DNA of 64,000 nucleotides from Acanthochromis polyacanthus (lineage: Eukaryota; Chordata; Actinopteri; Pomacentridae): NCBI RefSeq assembly GCF_021347895.1, contig NC_067122.1:9723983-9787982 (forward strand), read 5' to 3'. Positions within the stretch are counted from its first letter, which is position 1. Each line of letters opens with the position of its first letter. The translations under genes were made by a program, and so were the position numbers. Below, in pieces: positions 44,355-60,074 of the stretch. The notes beneath the pieces were generated by a model that was given only the letters and a program-made list of their open reading frames with translations, did no database searches and was not told the origin of the DNA.

Positions 44355-47300
44355 TTTATTTGCAGAGTAGTGTGCAATTTTTGAAAGAAGACTCTTTAAA
44401 AGAAGCTCAAAGATGAGCTTTCTTCACAGCTCTGCATTGACAGTAAATTTGATTTTAATGGGTTTTTTTCTGAAGCTTGTAAAAAGACAGAAATGGGCTC
44501 ATGTTTCTTTCTGTAGCTTGTGGTTAAAATAGGAAAGGATAACGGCATGCAGAAATGTTAGTCTACCTCGAAATACAAATTTTAAAGTTTTAGATTAAAT
44601 TTTTAGTGCGTCTGATTTTTGAGTGTGTTTAAGCCCTCAATTAACAAGTAATCTGTAGACAGTTGTTCTACCTTGCATAGAGTTGTACATTTTCAGATTT
44701 TATTTGGGTATTTTGCAAATGTAATTGTGCAGGATTCTGCAGAAACTGTGACTCCTGTTACTTGCTATATATTTTTTTTAAAGTATAAACTCTGGATTGC
44801 AAGATACAAGCAAGCAGCTTTTCAGCACATCTGAGGCTGTTTGGATTTATGTGCCACTGTAATGCCATGCTGCAGTTAAAAACTGGAAGAGAACTTAAAA
44901 TTTTAATATTCATTTTCCGCCACAAAACTTGTAGCCATGTTTGGTTTCGTCAGATATGAAAATCAAGACCTACTTCCTCGAGTGAAGATAAGTTGCAGCC
45001 ACATTGTCATGACACTGTAAATGCTAAATAAGTTTAATTTAAACGTGTTTTTAAAGCTTAAAACACATTTTAGTCAAATAGTTGACAAATTCATATCCAT
45101 GGGAAAGATGTATAGTCAGAACTTTAACATATATTTTAAAGGCAAGTTAGGAGACGGTAAAGCTAATCGTTAAATATTTCTGTTGAAGTGTGACATCAGA
45201 GACACAGATTCATTTTGTATAATCTAAATCATGTGAGTGTCCATATTCCTTCCTCATCCACTCCATAACCGCATCACATGAAAGCCCAGAGGTTTTATTT
45301 AGGAAACTGACTGACCTCCAGCTTTGAACTGAATGTGGCATGAGGTGAATAAATGATGACATACAGCCTCTGCCTAAGTGGACCTCTCCATAACATTGTG
45401 CATTTTATGCTCAAAGATGCCATGTTTGTACAGCTGGAAAGTCAAATCTGCCTGTGGAGTGTGACATTAACTCTGCAGGCGATTTGGCTCTCTGTGTCCA
45501 CTGGCGCTGGCCTCACAAAAAAAGTACACTTTACATTGTTGTGTGTGCAGATTTCCGCGTTGTTTGTACGTTTTGCATGATTTAATGGGATTGTTTGGAG
45601 ACAGGCTGAAGAAACGTACTATTTAATCATACTTAGGTTAGCACTTTTGAATTGCTGCCATGAAGAAACATCTTAATGTATGTTTGCTACTGTAATGTTA
45701 AAACTGGTGCTTATCTAGCCCTAGATTTTCATTTTTTTCCCCAGATAAGACAGTAAGGGGCAGCCAGGATTTCAGTCAGACCGCTACACTCACATGAACT
45801 GATAATAGAGGGAAGTTACACACTTTCCAAACTTTCCACTGCATCTTTAAATTCGCCCTGCGTGTGATGATAGAACGACACGAAATGGAAAAAACAAAAC
45901 AAAAAAAAGCTAAAAAAAAAAAAACCTAAAGCAAACAAAAGTGCTCAGGTGTAATTTTCTGTGTGAAGCTGGAGCCTGGGAAACTATTCTGCCAGGCTGC
46001 TCCTCAGACACAGACTCCGGGTGGCTGACAGCGGTGAGCAGAGGTAAACGTCAATTAAGACGTTACAGTAGATGACAGGCCTAAAGAAAACAGTGCTGAG
46101 AGATGCCATCTGGGGCAGACTGTGTAAACTGAAGGTGTCTGAACACGATGCTTCAGATAAGGCTAAAATGTTAGCAGCTTTAGACTTGTCAGATTAACAT
46201 GAAGAGGCATGAGGAAGACTTTAGGTGGCTGCTGTGGTGTGTCTGCAGCCTGCCTACTCATGATTTTTTTGTATTTTCCACACATCTGATAGTTGGTTTG
46301 TTTTCACAGAAATCTAGTTGTTGTTTTTTTTTTTAACTTGCATAAATTTGTGATGTATTTCATGTCCTATATGTAACCCACTATAGGTTGAATGGTGTTT
46401 TGAGCAGTTTGCTGTGCCAACTATGGTTAGCCTTAATGCTAATGCAGTTATATGAAGAGGAGTTGCAGCTGTTTGCCTGCTCTAGATACACAAACAAATC
46501 AAAGAGCAGCAGCAACAGCATTACTGAAGTGATAAAGGGTGAAATGTTTTGGACTGAGAGAGCGAGATGCCTCAGAGACACCTATGAAGGTTGATGCAGG
46601 GTTCAGCGCTTCCCTCCAATGATGCCAATTGACCTCGCTTGAGTTTTACACACATAACTCCACTTCTCATGCTGCATGTGGCAAAATCTACACAAATACT
46701 CCAGGTAAAGTGCATTCTTAAAAGATTTTTTTGTTCAACCCATACAGGGCGTTTCATCTATCAAATTCATTCAGGATTCTCTCCTGATGGATTATTGTTT
46801 TCCTCCACTATTTCAAGGTCCATGAGAGCTGCGCTACTGATCTTTTCAGCATGCTTAATGTGTAGAAATTGATTTGCAGAGAAAACATCTCAGATGTGTG
46901 TTTTGTTTTCATCCTTCTTTAATAGAACTTCAGAGAGCAGGAAGTGTGTGCGTCATGAAATTCGCCCTGGTTATCTGCTTTCACACGCTCTGGCCAGCCG
47001 CCTGCCCTCAAACTGCACCGAAGCCCCCACTGTGAGAGGGGCTGATGCACAACTTAGAACGCACAACTCATACACATGCACATTCATGTAGGTCCACATA
47101 TAAACACCCCAACAAACCTGCACCACACACCAGCACTGAGCAACTTCTTTGTGCTACTGTCAAGCATGCAGCTTTAAATGAAATGAAAGCCTGGAGCAAA
47201 AACGCATATTTCTTTCATTTTGTAGTTGTGCAAACAAACGTGAATGTTGAAGTGAATCAAATCAAATGCTATAGTTTCTTACTCACAGTTTTGCTCAGAA

Positions 47301-48480
47301 AACGCCGACTCTGTCAGGTGGATTTGAAGCTGCTGTGTGGTTTTGTTTTTCCCTTTTAGAATTGAGATGAGATGGACGGCAGTGCATCTAGTTATGGGGA
47401 GCTTCTCCTCAGGCCTTAGGTGAGGGTGAGAATGTGTGAGGTCACACCATGTGACCTTTAGCTGAAGCCGCTGGGCCACCATTGGTTCAGAGCCAAACCC
47501 TCAACCCCCCACCTCCACACAGCAGCCCTCTCTGCTGCCTGACTGCTGGACTTATGGACAAAGCTAGTCGTGTGTTGCTCCTATCTATCTCCTGTGCAGC
47601 CATTATCCTGCAGTTGTTCTGAGGCAGCACACAAAAGGAGTTAGATCTCACTGAAAACTGCACACAAAGTTGTGTTTTTTTTTTTTTTTTTTGTATTTGT
47701 ATGTTTATTTAGTAAACATAAACCTAAATGTGCAGATTTTTAGAGAACTAAACACAGACCATCTATCTTAGAGACAAATGTGGCTTCAAGAGGCTGAATC
47801 CTGCTGTCCATTTAGAGTCCTGCTGTGATTTAATTTGGCTCAGTTGCCTCATTTCCTACTTGGAAAAAAATAAACTATTGATCAGAACCACCCTGCATGC
47901 ACTGAAACATCCGGAATTTGGGTTCATTATCTTAACCCATAACCCACCTCCTATGATTCCTGCTGCATCTTATTATAAAGACCAAAAAAGCACAGTGCAA
48001 CTCCACACATTCAAAGAGGTTGAAAAGAAAGATGCTTGATTTATAAAATTCCATGCATTTTTTCCCCTTTGTTAAATCCATGCATTACATATATCTGAAA
48101 CTGACACCACTTCTAAAATACATACTCAGTGCAGGCATGGCTTCATTTCATGCAGTGGATAAGGGTGAAATTGTCCTCAACTTGTTTCTTAAAATTAAAA
48201 TTAATCCAGGTGAAAAGTACATACTCCAGGTAACATCTGGGGGAAAAACAACTTTCAGAATATTCAACAAACAGACAACAGTAGAACCTCCTCAGCGTGA
48301 AATCAGAAAACATGCTCCCTGCTTATATTACATGCAGCATTATTACCAAACCATGTCATGTCTCTTCCAGACCCACCGCTGCATGAATATTGGAAGCCTG
48401 TTAATTATTTAGATTGGAGGTGTAACAATACATGTGTGAATATTTGCCCTTCCCAGCTGTTTTTTTTTTATATCTTTTTA
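44355..48480. other. Intergenic, nothing recognised
   Basis: Short chance frames and homopolymer runs only (poly-A near 45913-45924, poly-T near 47675-47692). Confidence 0.55.
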
Positions 48481-48489
48481 TTTTTTTTA

Positions 48490-49870
48490 GTTAGAATTCC
48501 CAGTGGAATGGAGGTGAAAGCTGTCGAAGCGCCGTGTCTCATCACATTGGATGTTTTTAATCAGCTGGCGGAACAAATCTCACATCAAGATGTACTAGTG
48601 TGTTTTAGGCAGCAGGAGCAGGAATTTGCTTCTAAACAGAGACGGAGAATCAGATCTTTGTCGAAACATGAACTACATGCTAATAAACTTTATTATGTAT
48701 ATTCCGCGGGCGTTCTTATTCCCAGTTACGCACGGAGCGCACGCCGTTTTTCCACTTTAAAAAGAGTTTGGTTTGACGCATAAATGACTCCGCAGTGTCT
48801 GGATTTAGAATATTAATTTAAGAACAAAAACGTGAGGAGAATATAAGCAGCCACGGTGCAAACAAAAAAGCCTGTTTGGGGGAGATCTCTCCACACAAAA
48901 AGAGGCAATCAATTAAACGCAACTGTGCATGCAGCCACAGCTTAAAGACACATATGTTGTCTCTGATGAAACTTTAATCAGCTCTTACCTTAGAAGAATG
49001 GAAGAAGGAGGGGAGAGGGAAGAGCTCTGCAGTCCTGAGCGCCGTGTCAGCCAAATGAACAATTTCCCAGTGAAGCCTCCTCTCCTTGGGTCACCCACTG
49101 TTCACATGGCGATTGTGTGGATGTATATTGAGGCTACAGACTTGTGTATTCGCTTACGCTTATCCCCCTGTCAGCTGATTATTGCCCCGCGTTACCAACT
49201 CCATCAAAAAGTGAGACTTGTGCTGGAAAAAAAAAAACACATCTAATTGTGGAGAGTTGAGGAGTTCACGCCCCTGGATGTGCGCACACGGAAGAACGCT
49301 CCTGTTTTTGTTTGTTATTTGGCACTTTTGTAAAAACAACATTTGGAGTAATTTCTCCTCATAATAATCCCCCTTGAGAGGTGACCCATAAGCCCCCATC
49401 CAGCATGACATCAGATCCCAAATTAACTCATTTGCTTTACGCTTTTAACCAAATATTCTAGTGGATTTCTGAAGGATTCGTGCAAACTCGTAGATATTTT
49501 AAAGCTGGATGCAAATTCTAAGTGTGACATCTCTGCGCCCAGCTCGGCCTCCCCAGACTCTGGATTATTTCTGCGGGACGCGTCGCGGTGTTTTCCTCCC
49601 CCGGTATCTGCGCTTCGCCTGCAGCCACGGAGCTACTCGTCCCCCCGCCGCCTCCTCTGCTCCGCATCGGCCCACATACCTCTGGATCTCCGTGCGCGCT
49701 TGTTTGCCTAAGCTCGCGAATCATAGTTTGTTTTTGCTTTGTCGCGTTTGCGCTACGAGGCATGACTTCAGATGTGCAATGTTGCAAAGGAAAACAACGG
49801 CAAGGCAAACAGATGCACGGAGGAGTCAGGTATAGGCAGCATAATTTAGATTTCTGGGGAGGATGAAAAA
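48490..49870. promoter_or_regulatory. CpG-rich block just past the 3' end of pitx2
   Basis: CpG density is raised at 48515-48780 and especially at 49540-49790, unlike the AT-rich flanks. Donor-like sites exist on both strands (minus CCAGAG|gtatgt at 49676; plus GTCAG|gtatag near 49829). A plus-strand frame at 48490-48783 contains MEVKAVEAPCLITLDVFNQL but matches nothing I know. It may be a promoter of a non-coding or antisense transcript, or a Polycomb-type CpG island of the pitx2 locus. Confidence 0.4.
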
Positions 49871-51481
49871 TGCGTAAATACGCACAAACAAAAAATATAT
49901 AAAGTACTCACAGTTACATTTTTTATAGCTCGTGGTAATAAATTCAGACAACTCTTGTAAAATCATGAACAGAATATTTCTAGTTGTGGATTGTCTGGGA
50001 ATCCACTCCAGGGGAGTCTTGTGAGTTCAAACACAGAGGAGAGAAAACAAACCCCCTAATGGACTGTTGTCATTGTTGTGTGGTCCAACTCCTCTTTTTT
50101 GTTGATTCCCATGTTATTTCAAGCACCAGTGACCAGCCGAGGCCCTTTGGCTGAGCACCAGACATGTATTCAGCAGTTAATCTGACGGAGCATCTCGGTG
50201 CTATGTGTATTGGAGCGGCCCATTGTTTTCCTCTATAGATTAGACGCACAAGTAGCTCACATAATCGAGCGGCTATAGACAGACTGTCATTGCTTTGCAC
50301 TCCACTAACAGACTACCAGCACAAAGATTCAATAAAGCAGAATGTTTTTGAACAATATATTTACTTCCATTAAATAAAACACAATAGGTTTTTTTTTGGA
50401 TGTTGGAAAAAAACAGAATTCCGTACCAAATAGTATACACAGAGCAAAAAAAAAAAAAAAAAAAAAAAGAAACCAAATAATTTGTCGCAGGAACATTTTT
50501 GATGCGTCTTTTTTTTTAAATCCAGAATTGCTATTCTAAATCGATATTCACACAGACATTAATAATAAATTTATAATATGTTAGAAACACACAACTGGTG
50601 CGTTTGAGTATGTACATTCCCTTTTGTTTGCAAGCAAAACATGATTCCTTTTTTAGGGTATTTTCTTTTTCCACATGCGTTGATAAGTTGAACCTGGAGA
50701 GGACTGGAGGGTTATAGCGCATTCGCCTCGACAAACAGGAGATGATAATTCAAATATATATATACAACCTTTTTTTCAGTCAACAGTTAACGTCCAAAAT
50801 CCACCAGAAAACCCTCAAGACGAGCGATGAAAAATGAAACAGGCCTCTTCTCTTTTCTTCTTCTTGTTGTTGTTGTCGTTGCTGAGGCGCAGAATGAAAC
50901 AGGCCTGGGCTCATCAAAAGGGGGGAAGAAACTTAAAATCTCCCGTTTCAGTTTGACTCCGACCTGGAGTTGAACTTATTTCAGTGGTTCAGTCTTCTAG
51001 TGCCCTTTTTGAAAAATGAAAAAAAAAAAAAAAAGTAGTTGTAGTAGTCTCTTGTTCCTGTGGCCGGCTTTTTGTGATTACCCACACACACACACACACA
51101 CTGCAAAAAATGACCACCATAACAAGCCTTTTGGTTTTTGTAATCACCCTCAAAATTCAATTTCTCCCCTAAAAGTAAATGAAAATGTATGGATGCGATG
51201 GGAGGATCTCACATGTGTGTTCGTATATTGTTGGATTTTTTTGTGGTGCATGTAGCAGTGGCTTGAAGGAAAAAGTAGGAAAAGTATTTATCACATCCCA
51301 ACTAGTGTCAAGAAATTGCCAAATGACCAAATAATAAAAATATCCTTAACCAAAGATTTTAACTGATCTTACAGCTGGATTTCCTTATTTTCCCTTCAGA
51401 GAGAAAAGCCTCATTTTAAGCGTCACTACCAGCCCCTAATATCTCGTTATTGGTGGTTATTTTTTGCAGTGCAGGTAGGTA
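49871..51481 (-). other. pitx2: Probable pitx2 3' UTR and flank
   Basis: AT-rich sequence after the pitx2 stop, with a short (CA)n at 51082-51101 and poly-A/T runs. No canonical minus-strand AATAAA lies in the first 1.5 kb; variant signals TATAAA (50572-50577) and AGTAAA (50361-50366) are the nearest candidates. Confidence 0.45.
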
Positions 51482-53712
<2,231 letters not shown>

Positions 53713-54350
53713 CGGTAAAAGATCGAACAACCTTTTAACAGCCTACAGGAAGGATAAACGGAAAGTCCGACTGCAGAGTGTGCTCAGCTCTCCAAAAAGA
53801 CGCACAGCGGCGCGGTTCCTCTCGCGGTTGAGATAAAGCCCTCTTTCTGTTTGAGCTGGAAAATGCTTTAAAATAGGCCATTGAGGTTTGCCATAGCATC
53901 GGTGGAAAACAGCGGCTACCTCGGCTGACTATCAGAGTGACAAGGACAGGTAGGTGATATTAGATCCAGAGGCATACACACACTACACCGCTCACTGTTC
54001 ATTTCAGCTGTTGCCTCTACATTGCCTATCCAACTGCGCCTCTCTCCAGACCTCCACGTCACCATGTTGCGCCCGCCCATATTCTCTCTGACAGGCACAT
54101 CCATGTGGATATGACGGTGTGCCCAACCAACCGGAGCTTGCAGAAACGAGATATGTCTGCCAGTGTGTTTATGCCGGGGCTGGCGCTTATTTTTCCCTCT
54201 TCCAAATAAAAGCATGTAAAGAGAGATGGGACGCACGGTGTACCCGCGGCGCTCAGAGGTGCCGTTGCGCAGCAGCCCAAGACCAAATAAAAATGAAAAT
54301 AACACAGTTTGGCCTCATTTTATGAGATGGGTCCAGTGGCCCAGTAAAAC
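53713..54350 (-). promoter_or_regulatory. pitx2: pitx2c promoter and 5' UTR region
   Basis: Sequence upstream of the c-specific ATG. A TATA-like/MEF2-like CTATTTTAAAG (minus strand, 53867-53877) lies about 155 nt upstream of the ATG, which would place a start near 53840. A GATA site AGATAA is at 53831-53836. CpG content is moderately raised. The start site is inferred. Confidence 0.35.
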
Positions 54351-55522
54351 GATGCAGTTCTATTGATACCCAAGTTGAGCTGCGTGCTCGCAGGCTCTGT
54401 CACTGCAGTTTACTCTGGGACTCAGTGTGGATAAAGCGAGCCACCGAGCGGATTGCATTGAAAGCACAAAGAAAATAGATGCACACCGAATATCAAACAC
54501 AGCCACCACAAAGATCCCTGTGAAAAGACAAACAAATGTAACTTCAGAAGGGAGGGCTGCGCCAGCCTGCTCCAAAAACTGTCTGTGCGCACTTGTCAAG
54601 TGACGCTAACTGCCAGACACGCACACTATGTTAAAAAGAGCACATGTGCCGCCCGTGCAGTGCATGCAGTCTCGGCGGTGCTGACTTTTGAGGGTCATGT
54701 GTTCACTCAAAGCCAGTGAAGATAATAGAAGTAAAAGCAAGATCCGAGCAAATATAACTTCATGGAACGGCTGTTGTTCCAAAACGTCACCAAACTGATC
54801 TAAAGTGATCTTCTATCCTCTCCATCCGTGTATTCAGGACACACGCACAGACAAAAAGCGTCATCAGTCATAGTAGCTGTCAAATGAGGCGCTCCTCTTG
54901 ACCTCCCCAGAGTTAATATCCAAATATCCATTAAATCAACCTCACAGGAGCCACATGGTTAAACCAACCATTACTTTATCTGGGTGCTTAACTGGATCCC
55001 TCCTCACTTTGTGTTTGGATCCCCACACTCCGCGAACACGTCTGTGGTAGTTTCTTTTCTCTTTTATTGAAGAACCTGATAAGACTCATTTGCGTAAGAA
55101 TTTGTGAAGGAGGACTTTTAATGGGATTGAGCTGAACAGCTAATTCCCAAATGATTGTGACGCATTAAGGCAAAGTAAACACGTCTAATCAAACAAATGC
55201 GACGTTAATTGTGGGAGGTGGGAGACGGAGGGTGGAGGAGTGTCAGGTGCGTAACAGGTGACCGGAAGGACGCCGATTAGTGCGAGTGGTAGCAGCGCGA
55301 GTGCTAACGTGTCTTTAAATATACAGACATCCTGGTCACTTTAATCATCACCATCATCATATTCATCATCATCATCATGAGCACACTTCCAACCTCCACG
55401 TGGCCAGACGGACGCACATCCATCCAGCCAGCACGTTTGGATTTGGCGCTGTTAAGAAGTTACTGGGCTAATCCCGTGAAAGCCCCAGATATATAAATAC
55501 CAGCAGACCATAGACTGTATGC

Positions 55523-55523
<1 letters not shown>

Positions 55524-55613
<90 letters not shown>
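55524..55613. repeat. (AC)n microsatellite
   Basis: 45 uninterrupted AC units. Confidence 0.97.
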
Positions 55614-55615
<2 letters not shown>

Positions 55616-55734
55616 CTAATATTAACCTTAATTTCTTTTTATTGATGTGAATAATTCAACAATAAATAAGCACACTTCAGATTTCCAAACTTTCCCTGGA
55701 ACCCAGTGAAGCATCATTAGGCCAACTACTACTT

Positions 55735-55763
55735 ATAATAATAATAATAATAATAATAATAAT
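55735..55763. repeat. (ATA)n microsatellite
   Basis: About nine ATA units. Confidence 0.9.
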
Positions 55764-55819
55764 GGTAATAATGCCCACTACACAGTTTAAATTCCATAAT
55801 TAGACTTTAAAATAGCTAT

Positions 55820-56420
55820 AATGAAATCATATTTTGTGCCAAACATCGAACACCGTTGCTCCTTTTTCTACCCTTCTTCCTTCCAGCCCTATTGTAATAC
55901 TAAACTTGAAGTGGATTATCGGTTTCCTCTTCATTTCTACCTTCTGAATGCTTTATCTCTCTTCTGCGGATTACTGCGTGCAATAGGCCTCCGCCGTAGA
56001 GGGCCATTAATTAGCAATTCAGTCAATATAGGGGGAGACGACAAGGCTTTTTACATAGGATTAAGGAGACATCAGATTCCTCCATTAGTATATTCCTCCT
56101 CACGAATGGGCTTTCATTATACATTTAGTTTTCCCCGGAGTCAATCCAACAAGCGCTGCATATATTATAGTCGCTGCTGTGTCTGTATCTGCACGCATCA
56201 CTCCTTGTTTTTATTTTAGTTATTACTCCTAATCAATGCTCGTTCACAGCGTGCAGGCATGGAGCTATGACAGGCCGCGTCAATGCGCACTAAATGGAGC
56301 AGAATGAGAGTTATTGGTTATTCGTTTAAGACCCCTAACAAGACCTGGTGTCATTTCCCCGCCACATCAGAGAATAATTAATAAATCCCAGGCTTTGTCG
56401 TGCACGATTGCAGCTTTACT
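55820..56420. promoter_or_regulatory. Candidate conserved non-coding element(s) between the pitx2 promoters
   Basis: This stretch is free of simple repeats and contains homeodomain-type sites (CATTAATTAGCAATTCAG near 56004, AATAATTAATAAATCCCAGG near 56372). One plus-strand frame is open for 132 codons but has no protein-like composition. Such sequence is typical of conserved enhancers near developmental regulators. Conservation cannot be checked here. Confidence 0.3.
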
Positions 56421-57486
56421 TCAGTCTATTTTAAGGGTCTGTTATTGTGGAGATTTCTGAGAATATCCGAGAGCATATTTAACAAATACTGGGGATGAAT
56501 GTGCTTGTTTTGGGACAACTGTCTTGCCGCGCCAAATGCCAGTAAATGTAAAATTAGTGTGTGTGTTTTTAACTTCTCTGTGCAAAGCGTTCATCTTTAT
56601 GAAATGTTTGGATCGTTCTCAGTGTGTTTCTGTCTCTGTGCAGCACTGAAGCTGTGCTGATCCCAATCTCACCACCAGGTGTCCCTCTAACACAGCGAAC
56701 AAACTGCTTTTACTTCAGACGAGCAAAGAGGCCACAATATCGAAATCTTTTTTTAGAGGAAATTAGTGAAATTTACTGAAACAAATTCCACACAAGGCAG
56801 CTTTAAAAAAAAAAAAAAAATCCAAACTGTATATTTCAGAGTCAGAATTAGAGTCAGAAGTGGAGTGTAATTGTACACACAAAAAGGGGAATATGATACA
56901 TAGAAGTGGCGGCAATTTTTGGGGGGAAATATGCGTTACTTTGACAATAACTTAAGACGCTGGGGTTCTCTTAAGAAGTGGACCACACTGTTAAAAATGT
57001 CATTTTAAGAGAATGAGATTTTTATATCAAGAGAATGGATTCCCTACAGTTTGTGCCACTTCTGAAGAAGGTAAATTAAAAGATGCATTAATAAGAATTC
57101 TATGTAGACTTGCAATAGGATGCAAATTAGTCTTTTTTTCTTCTTCTTCTTATATTTTTGTGGTTCAAAGTTGGGACAGTTGGGCTGTTAAGATGTTGAA
57201 AACGTATTTAATTATCTTTAAATAGACAAACAATACAATATAAAGGTAAAAGATTTACTGTAGCTAATTAAACCATCTTATATTTGCAAAATAGCACACG
57301 TGAAAATCTGTTTGACTTGAAGGTCCTTTGTCTGTAAATGCATTTTTGTCATCACTTCTGTTCAGATCAGATTTTTAAGACTGAAATCAGATTACAGAGT
57401 ATTTATATTTTGCTTCTTAAACTCCAAATTAATTATTTCTGCTGGAAAAACGGTCCACGTTGGTGCATCTGGATGTGGATACTCAC
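56421..57486 (-). other. pitx2: pitx2 intron, nothing recognised
   Basis: AT-rich, with a poly-A run near 56806-56820 and no exon-like segment. Confidence 0.6.
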
Positions 57487-57532
57487 CTATTTGCGCGCAG
57501 GTGGTGGCCAGTTTGCGACAGTGGGAGTCCAT
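57487..57532 (-). CDS. pitx2: pitx2 a-specific first coding exon
   Basis: Encodes MDSHCRKLATTCAQI plus the first base of a Glu codon, the counterpart of the human PITX2A start METNCRKLVSACVQL. It ends in phase 1 at ATAG|gtgagt, so it splices to the shared exon at 53095 exactly as the c exon does. The exon begins at 57556 after acceptor tgcttttacag, leaving 24 nt of 5' UTR. The resulting protein would have 267 residues (human PITX2A, 271). An upstream non-coding exon is required. The short length explains why it is easily missed. Confidence 0.9.
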
Positions 57533-57556
57533 TATGGCAATTAAAGGAAAGCGCCT

Positions 57557-60074
57557 CTGTAAAAGCAGACAAAAGAGCCATAATTAGCCTTTAAGACCGG
57601 TAAACAACCTCCTGTGCGGTTCACTGTCTTACTATTCTGTCTGTGCAGTCAAGAATTTTTGGAGTCAACATAAGTGCAAAAAGAGAAGAAAAAAAGGAGT
57701 TTGTTCAAACACTGCAAGAAAAATGCTGATAATCTTAAGGGAGATATTTTATATCCATGTACATTTAAAAATTCAAACATTCGACCTGTGTAAAAATAGG
57801 ACAAATGATGAAGTTCTATTATAAATAAAAATAAATACAGACATAAAAATGCAGAGGAAGAAGTTGGTATGGGAGCAGCGGTGCGCACTGATGACACCAG
57901 TTGCCATTTCTGGTTGAACAGTCCCTTTATTGTTGTTTTTTTGCAGGGAGATGTAGGATTATAATTCCATTTGTATCAGAAAACAGCTGTTCACTTTGAG
58001 TTTTAGGAAAAAAAGACACCTGCATTTAAAAAAAAACTCATTTGAAAAAAAAGAAGGAATAATCTCATCATTTTGACCCTCTTTTCGCCCGATTTAAGCT
58101 AAATTCGATGTTGGAACACTCTGATTTGCTCTATATTTTTGCGACTTCTTTTTTTTTTACAGTCTGTAAAAGCCGTGGTGTTTTTGCTGGGGTCGGATTT
58201 AGTGTTTTGGTGCAGCCTGCAGCAGTTGGGAGTGGAGTGATTCCGTAGTAAAATCACGGGATTAGAGTCTGATTGAGATGTCTGTCGGTGGGATATTACA
58301 AAATTCATTATCGCAGCCCTCATACTACCTCGATATGAAGTTACACAGATGGGGTTTTATTAGTCCAGGCTCACACTGTTTGCTTATGATAATTCAAGTC
58401 GGGGGGAATTTGCATGCAGTCATGCTGTTAACCATTTTCCTCAGTTCTTCTCTTCACCTGCTCTACATCATCTGCGGGCTCTCTTTCCCCCCTCCTCTCT
58501 TCCTCTTCTCCCCTCTTTAATTCAAAAGATGCAGATATTGGAGGTTAAGTTTTACACGGTGTGTACCTGCACCACCTTTCTTCTCTTCCCTCCTCCTCTG
58601 TATCCCCGCTGCAAAATGAAGTAGTGCGGGTCAGACTGGAAGGTGGAAGGTTATTGCATGTGGCTACGTGTTATCTAATCAGTGAGATTTAATGAGAGGT
58701 CCCTCCAATATTTCAGCTTCCGCGGCCTCTGAAGACACACGTGGATTTATTGTTTCATTTTTAAAAGAAAATTATGTAAAAAAATTCTGCATAATTTCAT
58801 TACTGGAGGAATTATTTTATTTATTTTTTAAATCTTCATTTTATTTTTTGGTGTTTGTATTTTATGCTGGAGACTTTAAATTAAATCCACGTATTTATTT
58901 TATTTTTACAGATTTTTTTTAAAACGAGAAAAATACAGTATGCTGTGTTAATTATGGGATGGAAAAAGTCAAAGGAAAATAATGCTTCTATTTGCAATCT
59001 GCAAAAAAAAGAAACCAAGAAAGCAGATGTGGCACAGCATTAATTTCCTTGAAAATAATCTAAATTCTTCTTATTGTTAATAATAATACATAACATAATT
59101 CTAATAATAGTGATAATAATAATAGTGCATTTTTTCCACGTTGTAATAATGATTCAAATTAAACCTGACACCACATATTTATTTCTATGTCACATTAATT
59201 ATCCCACAGAAGCGTTTTTCTTTTCTTTTTATATTTTTTATAAAATAGCTGTATCGGTATTCTGCTTACTTCTATTAATCTGGTTCATCCATTCATTCTC
59301 ACTTCATGGACTCTGTGCTCTAACCCACCAACAGTTGATATGAATCAGTGACTCACATGGCACCAGGCCCAGTGCAGACAGAAAGCTGGCAGTGCCTCAC
59401 ACTGGCTTTACTTCTGAAATTAACACAGCAGAGCATGAGACTGCAGCCTTTACCGGGAGATGAATCGACTAACCTCCATCATATGGTCCTGTATTAATTA
59501 CAGGCGTGAGACCGTGAACGTCGCCGCTTTTTTCCTTCTCCCTCCTCCATTTCTGTTATTTTTTTCCCCTCACAATATTGGAAATTACGCAAAGGAGCTT
59601 AAAGACGCATGAGAACTTACTTTACGCACGGTTATTTGTAAGCTGATTGAATTAAAAAAGGGTTCCTTGGTCATTATATTTGGGTTATTTTATGAGTATT
59701 TAGACGATTTGCTTTAAGAGCTTGGCGCACTTTATTGAAATACGCGTTTCCAGCTCAGAGAACCAAAACGGTGCCAAAATGCGTAAACGTCTTTTTTCCC
59801 TTAAAGCGATAAAATACACTTCTGCAAGACAGCACAGTTTTTTTATTATTATTTCCCCACACTCCATCATTGCTAACGATACATCATTATCATCCGCCGA
59901 CCTGTAAGGCGAACCCTGCCCTCACATCACTTCATGCTCCTTCATGTTACAGCCGAGGCTTTGAAATTCACAGCAGAAAGGCGCAGAGCAGACCAAAACA
60001 CGAGCTGGAACAAATTCCTTCACTTGCATTAACTCACATCTCAGTTTTTTAAGTGCCTGTACTCCTGCACTTAC
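57557..60074 (-). other. pitx2: pitx2 a-transcript 5' intron
   Basis: No coding was recognised. 59343-59510 is less AT-rich and repeat-free and could hold a conserved element. Confidence 0.5.

Larger units (their letters stand above)
54351..55819 (-). other. pitx2: pitx2 intron/upstream DNA with microsatellites
   Basis: Lies between the c-type start and the a-type exon. Apart from the (CA)n and (ATA)n tracts no repeat family or coding was recognised. Confidence 0.6.

Noticed and set aside
49509..49866. Long frames on both strands in the CpG-rich block
   Set aside because: Frames stay open because stop codons are rare in GC-rich DNA; none resembles a protein family.
55821..56219. A 132-codon plus-strand frame as a protein gene
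   Set aside because: The composition is not protein-like, there is no splice context or homology, and the region looks more like non-coding regulatory DNA.
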